From Gerris lacustris (taxonomy: Eukaryota; Arthropoda; Insecta; Hemiptera; Gerridae), in NCBI GenBank assembly GCA_951217055.1, contig OX578280.1:40251628-40315627 (forward strand): a DNA stretch of 64,000 bases, read 5' to 3'. Below are positions 59,251-64,000 of this stretch, piece by piece. The notes under the pieces were generated by a model that saw nothing but the letters and a program-made list of their open reading frames with translations, did not search any database and was not told the DNA's origin. Made by a program: the position numbers and the translations under genes. The stretch's first letter is position 1; every line of letters begins with the position of its first letter.

Positions 59251-59883
59251 CAGAAGTGTTACAGAGAGACAGTCAAGCACAGGAATGTATAAGTGTCCTG
59301 GTTTTTGGTCATCATCAGAAAATTTAGTTAAAATGAACAAAATAAACTATTATAAAAAAAGTGAGTATTTGAATACACTTTACATGTATTATAATGATAC
59401 TTTTTACGGTAACTGCGATAACCTATAAGCCACCGAACGCATTATCACTCAAATGTATGATGTATAAATTGAAGTGATGATAAAATGCTAGCTCACACAA
59501 TAAGGCAAGGCTATCATATTTGCTTGATTGTCTATCCATTATTAAGAGTAGCAGTAATGTTTTCAAAGCATTTAATTGGTTATTGTCACACACATTCTGG
59601 AAAAGTGATTTTCCAGTAGCATGGCAATTTCTTTTAGTATTCTAACTCTTGTTACAATTACGCCCATGTATTTTTAGGATTGTGAGGAAAGACTATAAAA
59701 TGTGTAATCAGATATAAAAGAAAAAAAAGAAGAAAAGTTAATTCTATGGCCCAGGTGCAACAGTTTCGTCGGAGAGCAAACATAGACTAAAGCACTACTT
59801 TGAACTTGGTTTTCAGCAAACACGGATATTTGCTGCTTATAAGATAGGAGCTAATAAAATGTAAAAAAAAGTCTAATACGTAC

Positions 59884-60200
59884 ACAAAGAAATGGTAAAA
59901 GAAGCAGATCCACCCCTGGGGGTGCTCAAGGAAGACGTAGGTCCTCTCCTGGTAAGTTTTTCCGCGTCGTTGATGAAACACGTACTTTGCTTTGAATGCC
60001 TGGTCAATGGGCAGGTATATGGGATAATATGGGTCCGGCACGCCGGGCGGTTTCGGCACGCCGCCCGGGCCTCTAGCCTGGGGATCTGTGCCGGGGTCCG
60101 GCGAGTCCTGTGAACCCGCCGAGCCACCGCTCGACTGACGCCGGCGCTTCTTCATCGGGGTCGGCGTCCTTTTGTGGTGAGCCTCCCAATACCTCCGACC
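59884..60200 (-). CDS. KCNQ (Kv7)-type voltage-gated potassium channel, N-terminal exon, KCNQ1-like
   Basis: This is a 317-nt internal exon on the minus strand. A strong acceptor (polypyrimidine run ending TTTTTTCTGTTGCAG) lies immediately before GGTCGG at 60200. A donor, GTACGTA, follows position 59884. The translated exon starts GRRYWEAHH, passes through a basic KKRRR patch and a Ser/Gly/Pro-rich linker, then DQAFKAKYVFHQRRGKTYQE. It ends with FLEHPQGWICFFYHFFV. The last part matches the FLERPTGWKCFVYHFAV segment that enters the S1 helix of KCNQ1-type channels. These form slow voltage-gated K+ channels in the plasma membrane. The exon ends after the second base of the Val codon, the same codon and phase as vertebrate KCNQ1 intron 1. 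It is strikingly GC- and CpG-rich against AT-rich introns. S1-S6 and the pore exons are expected further left but were not found. The initiator Met is probably in an upstream exon beyond 60,222. Confidence 0.85.
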
Positions 60201-60221
60201 CTGCAACAGAAAAAAGATCAA

Positions 60222-61900
60222 AATAAAACAATCAGTCTACGAGAAAGTGAGTTTGTAGAGCAGCATGATTATCATCATAAGTTAAAAAAGTAAATTATTC
60301 TAAAATTGCCTGTAAGTATTTTTAACAAGGGATAATTTGAACTGTAACATGAATAATTAAAATTTGATATCGAAATTTAAAATTAATTTAAAATTTGTGG
60401 GCCTTGATATGGATGCCAGGGCCCTCAACAAGCCGTAGCGCATAGAAGTAAGTAAATGAAAAACAAAACGTGTGTTATACATTATAATACCATCATCACG
60501 ATTGACAAAACAAAATTGTAGCAGTATTTCTATTATAATCACCTTTAACTGACGATAAAGGTTTCAGTTTGCATTGGATTACATCTTACATCTTAGTAAT
60601 ACATACGTAGATCTTACATAAATAATTTTATTCTGGAGAATAAATGGCAAAAAATGTGTTTCATGGTTCAACCTAAAAATATAAGATACGATAAGTTACT
60701 TGATAAAAACTACAAAAAATTACGACTTGAAGCATTGTTACAGGCATTGTCACAACAAAAGTAAGGACTTGCAATACTAGGACAATCATTGACACAAGGA
60801 CAGTAAGAATTCGTAGCAATATGATAGTCATTGAATTACAAAAATGACACGAATTTGAAGAAACTAAAATTTATTTGAATCAACATAACGGAAATTGGGA
60901 GATAACATTAGAGCTTTCCCCCACTCTATCGTCTAAATGCTGGTAATGTTGTAATCGAGTTTCCTCATATTTTGTGTGTTTATGAGTGAACTGTTGATAC
61001 TTCAGCAGCGTATAAATGTTCTCCTATAATATCAAGCTATTCTCTGATGATATTATGCTTATTCCGTGTTTTTTAGCTAAGTATAAAGCATAGGCAAAGT
61101 CTTATCTTATCATATTAGCATATTTTATTACCGATACCTACAAACTCCGACCCAGGCGGTCTTCAAGCAGAGGATTTTCCATACTACATAATATCATTTT
61201 TATTTGAGCCAATTTTTTTCCACGTATAAAGTAACGGTAAAAGTGAGTAAGAAAATACTAAAAGAAATAATTTAATGAAAGCAGGGAAGATGAAGCTTTT
61301 TGTATGAGAAAATTCATTTAACAACTGACCTTATAAATATATTATATACATATCAGTGAATTATAATTTGCATCATAAAACACCGGACCTTGTATACATT
61401 ATTAATCAACTTTATCATTATTTAAATATTTTGTATTATAATGATTATCATTTATACAATCGAATAGTGTCCCCACAACGCACCTCGAAATGATTTTATA
61501 TTGCTACGCTAAGCCAACCACAAAAATATTTTTTATTTTTTAATTTTTATTAGTTGAAGATTAAATTGATATTAACCTATCTATAATAACCTAACTAAAT
61601 TTCTTTTCTAAATATTAAATTAAGCCTGTTGCCAAGGGCTCGCACTATATTCATTGTCAAGGAAGTGATTAGTCACTGGACTACTTCTTCTTCACCTTGC
61701 TCCCTCCATGTCAACAATAACATCGATATCACTTGCTACAATGTAATTATTTGTAGTTGTGTTAAACAGTAAAAATAAAAAATAAAACACCGGATGCAAC
61801 GTCTAGCAGAATATAATTATTTTTATATAAGTTGCTACACAGCTCACCTTCCTTGATAAACCTTTACTAAGGCGTGAGGAAGGCGTTATAAGTATCACAT
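60222..61900 (-). other. Probable upstream intron of the KCNQ gene
   Basis: AT-rich sequence upstream of the acceptor at 60201-60215. No further exon recognised. It is called intronic only because the acceptor implies an upstream exon. Confidence 0.45.
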
Positions 61901-61905
61901 CACTA

Positions 61906-62395
61906 CTCAAAAACCTCTGCTTGTATTAAGTTGAAATTTTACATACATTGTACTTTAGACGATGTATATAAAGTTTTATTAAAATCGTTACGTTAGAACG
62001 TGATATATCGGTAAAAACGTTGTTTTCTCTACTTTAAACGTTTTAGCGATCATTATAAATTCAAAGCGGTGTCGCTGTTGGTTTTACTAAAAAATGTTAT
62101 TTGAAAAAAATGTTCGTCTCATCGATTAGGTGATGACAGAATCGTTTCCTGTCGTTTTCTGAAATTCCTATTTTACATTTGAAACTCACGTTCACGCGAG
62201 CGTTACATGCGATCTCTTGGACGGATAACTCTGTCCAATGAACTTAGCCTGAGCATTAGTAAAAGGAACATGTATACCAAATTTCAACTAAATCGGTCTT
62301 TTACTCAAGTTATCGTCGGACACGTAAACGTTACACACGACAGACAAGATGCATTTTTTGTTGAATGTAAGAAGCTCGCTTACGCTAGCTTCAAT
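61906..62395 (+). mobile_element. Family C element, copy 3 (5'-truncated)
   Basis: It aligns from CTTGTATTAAGTTGAAATTT through TCGTTACGTTAGAACGTGAT, TAGCGATCATTATAAATTCA and TCAACTAAATCGGTCTTTTA to the degenerate end GCTAGCTTCAAT at 62395. The left 270 bp of copy 1 are missing. The GACA run is nearly lost. Confidence 0.8.
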
Positions 62396-62648
62396 GAGAT
62401 GTGTACGCATTTATTTTTCTTGACGTGAATTAGTTCTATTGAATCGTTTATAAACAGAATCACCCATTTGTTAAAGACAGTATTTTCCAGATTTACAAAT
62501 CGTATCAGATTTAATAAATGTAGCGTTGAACTAAGGATTTGTCTTAAGAGGTTAGTATTAAGGTAGAAAAAACTGGTTGTATTTTAGAAAGTTTCGTAAT
62601 TTTCACAAACTTGGTTTCCTCTCCCTCGGTTCCACCTGTTGATAAGAA

Positions 62649-62666
62649 CCCCCCCCCCCCCCCCCC
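62649..62666. repeat. poly-C tract
   Basis: Eighteen consecutive C followed by GGGC. Confidence 0.95.
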
Positions 62667-63429
62667 GGGCTGTTAGAAGGAGAGGTTTATACAGTGTCCG
62701 GGGGCACACAGTACAAGTAAACCCTGCTCCAGTTGAATCACCCCCAGCTGAGCAAAGTCACTTTAAACTCAGGGGCCACACTTTAGGGGCCATACCCTCC
62801 CCCACTTGTTGATTCACCTCCCCCTCTTCGAAGTCTGAACACCCTATAGTAACCCAATCCCAATTATAAAGATTCATTTTCGAATCAGACAAAAAAAGGA
62901 GAGGATTCTGGTCGAATTAGACAAAAAAAAAAATCATCACTCCCTCCAATTCCAAACCCAAACAATTATACAGGCTTTTATTTAACTTGACTTGTTTGTG
63001 AGATGCAGATTTTGTAAGTTATTTTTAACCCACGTTCTAACTACCGTGAAAGCCACAACAGATTATATAGGTATTTCTCATAACAATACACGTATAAGAA
63101 AAATAAGTTATATCATAATTATGATAGATTATAATTTTAGTACAATAGTCAACAGTAAAATAATCTGTCTATTTTTCTTTTAAATGCTTTTAAAATCATA
63201 AATGGTTTTATGCTTTTATCAAATTTATTTTTAATTTAACCCCCTTTTTTGAAATCTAGCAAAGTGGTTTTTAATTTTTATACGAACAAAGGTATCAATT
63301 TTGCAAAATATATGTTTCATACCGTAAAAATTATTACGTTATCATCTTTGGGTTACATCCTACAAACCATGATAATTCCTTAAAAAACAGATAAGTACTT
63401 TTATAGATACAGATGTAGAGAAACATGTA

Positions 63430-63531
63430 GAAGAAAAACCAAAGGGCGCAGAAAGTTGAATCTTATATGGGACGAATAACGGTCTAATTACCTACAACCC
63501 AAATGACATTAAAATCGAACAAGCTGATTTT
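63430..63531 (+). repeat. Repeat family B, fragment interrupted by copia LTR
   Basis: AAGGGCGCAGAAAGTTGAAT, CTTATATGGGACGAATAACG and CAAATGACATTAAAATCGAA match the centre of family B (26185-26260). The match stops at the LTR boundary. Confidence 0.7.
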
Positions 63532-63682
63532 TGTTGGGGTCCGAATTGTTCTTATAGACACATATAAAACTAATTTATAGTTAAAATAATATTTTTCGAT
63601 TAACTCTCAAACAACAACAACTGACTTTATTTATTTTGACATTTGACATTACATTTTATTTATGTCACTTCAAATCTCAACA
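63532..63682 (-). mobile_element. Ty1/copia 3' LTR (151 bp)
   Basis: Read on the minus strand, the LTR begins TGTTGAGATTTG right after the purine tract and ends CCCCAACA, giving TGTTG/CAACA inverted ends. The length is in the copia range, though short. The bases just outside (ATTTT, 63527-63531) would be one half of a 5-bp target duplication. Confidence 0.75.
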
Positions 63683-63695
63683 TCCTCCCTCAATT
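63683..63695 (-). other. Polypurine tract of the copia element
   Basis: AATTGAGGGAGGA on the minus strand directly precedes the LTR, as expected for the plus-strand DNA primer site. Confidence 0.75.
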
Positions 63696-63911
63696 ATAAG
63701 TCTTTACTAGAAAGGAAAGAGTTAAAATTGATTCAAATTATTGAAAAAACATTTCAAAACAAAGTTATATAAATATGCAAATAAATGATTCTAAATAAAT
63801 TAACATTCAAATATGACAAACTGTCACCAATTAACAAAATATTGGTTAAATAATAATGATAATTAGTAATGATTAATAATTGTGAATATAAACAAGTAAT
63901 AAATATACAAC

Positions 63912-64000
63912 TTATAAAAGATTAAATTTGTTCCTTAGTTCTACGAATCTTGTTCTTGATAATGGCTTCGTGAATAAATCTGCTACATTTTCCTCTGTAG
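63912..64000 (-). CDS. Ty1/copia Pol C-terminus (RNase H end), runs off the window
   Basis: The minus-strand frame entering from the right edge reads TEENVADLFTKPLSRTRF, then VELRNKFNLL and TAA at 63912. This is the hallmark tail of copia RNase H (T-x-x-N/M-x-AD-x-F/L-TKPL, then a short helix). The frame is intact over the visible 29 codons. About 215 bp of spacer separates the stop from the polypurine tract. The rest of gag-pol and the 5' LTR should lie beyond 64,000. The intact frame suggests a relatively young insertion. Confidence 0.85.
   Translation of the reverse strand, partial: TEENVADLFTKPLSRTRFVELRNKFNLL

Noticed and set aside
59873..60127. Overlapping GC-rich frames on both strands over the KCNQ exon (also 59892-60113 plus)
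   Set aside because: They are by-products of the GC-rich exon; only the 59884-60200 minus frame has conserved motifs and splice sites.

Overview
The window looks like a piece of an AT-rich, repeat-dense invertebrate animal nuclear genome. Three things point that way. There are long homopolymer and (TA)n tracts. There is decayed coding sequence from Penelope-like, Ty3/gypsy, Ty1/copia and non-LTR retrotransposons, plus tRNA-derived SINEs and many MITE-like elements. And one GC-rich exon with consensus splice sites reads as the N-terminal part of a KCNQ (Kv7) potassium channel of the KCNQ1 type. I saw no operons, bacterial ribosome sites, rRNA or CRISPR. The exact phylum cannot be settled from this sequence.

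Layout. 1-6.4 kb: AT-rich intergenic or intronic DNA with a non-LTR reverse-transcriptase tail (2823-3029), a MITE (3156-3315) and a composite of repeat family B (1430-1950). 6.4-10.2 kb: a retroelement cluster with a Penelope-like reverse transcriptase (+), cut off just after its YVDD box. It abuts a truncated gypsy element (-) with gag, protease, primer site and a short LTR, which itself abuts an older gypsy pol fragment (+). 11.4 kb: a second non-LTR tail. 13-19.4 kb: family A repeats, family D transposon, a 5-unit tandem array, a TTAA-flanked foldback element and a 70-bp tandem array. 20-32 kb: hairpin MITEs, a very long (TA)n tract, SINEs, twin TIR elements and two full-length family B copies. 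33-46 kb: more family B, family E flanked by 75-bp direct repeats, AT-rich minisatellites, and family D with a nested palindrome. 46-49.5 kb: nested inverted repeats, two inverted family C elements and a small hAT-like MITE with a perfect 8-bp target duplication. 50-59 kb: SINE and tRNA-like pieces, families B and E, a GC-elevated island, and Penelope/Helitron-like ends. 59.9-60.2 kb: the KCNQ exon (-). 62-64 kb: family C, then a Ty1/copia 3' end (-) running off the right edge with its LTR inserted in a family B copy.

The only well-supported host gene is the KCNQ-type channel. If its transcription continues leftward, much of the window to the left of 59,884 could be its intron(s), but I did not find the next exon. 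Nearly everything else is transposon biology: nested insertions, elements sharing internal cassettes, and an unusual load of poly-C/poly-G tracts. All homology statements come from reading motifs by eye; no searches were run.
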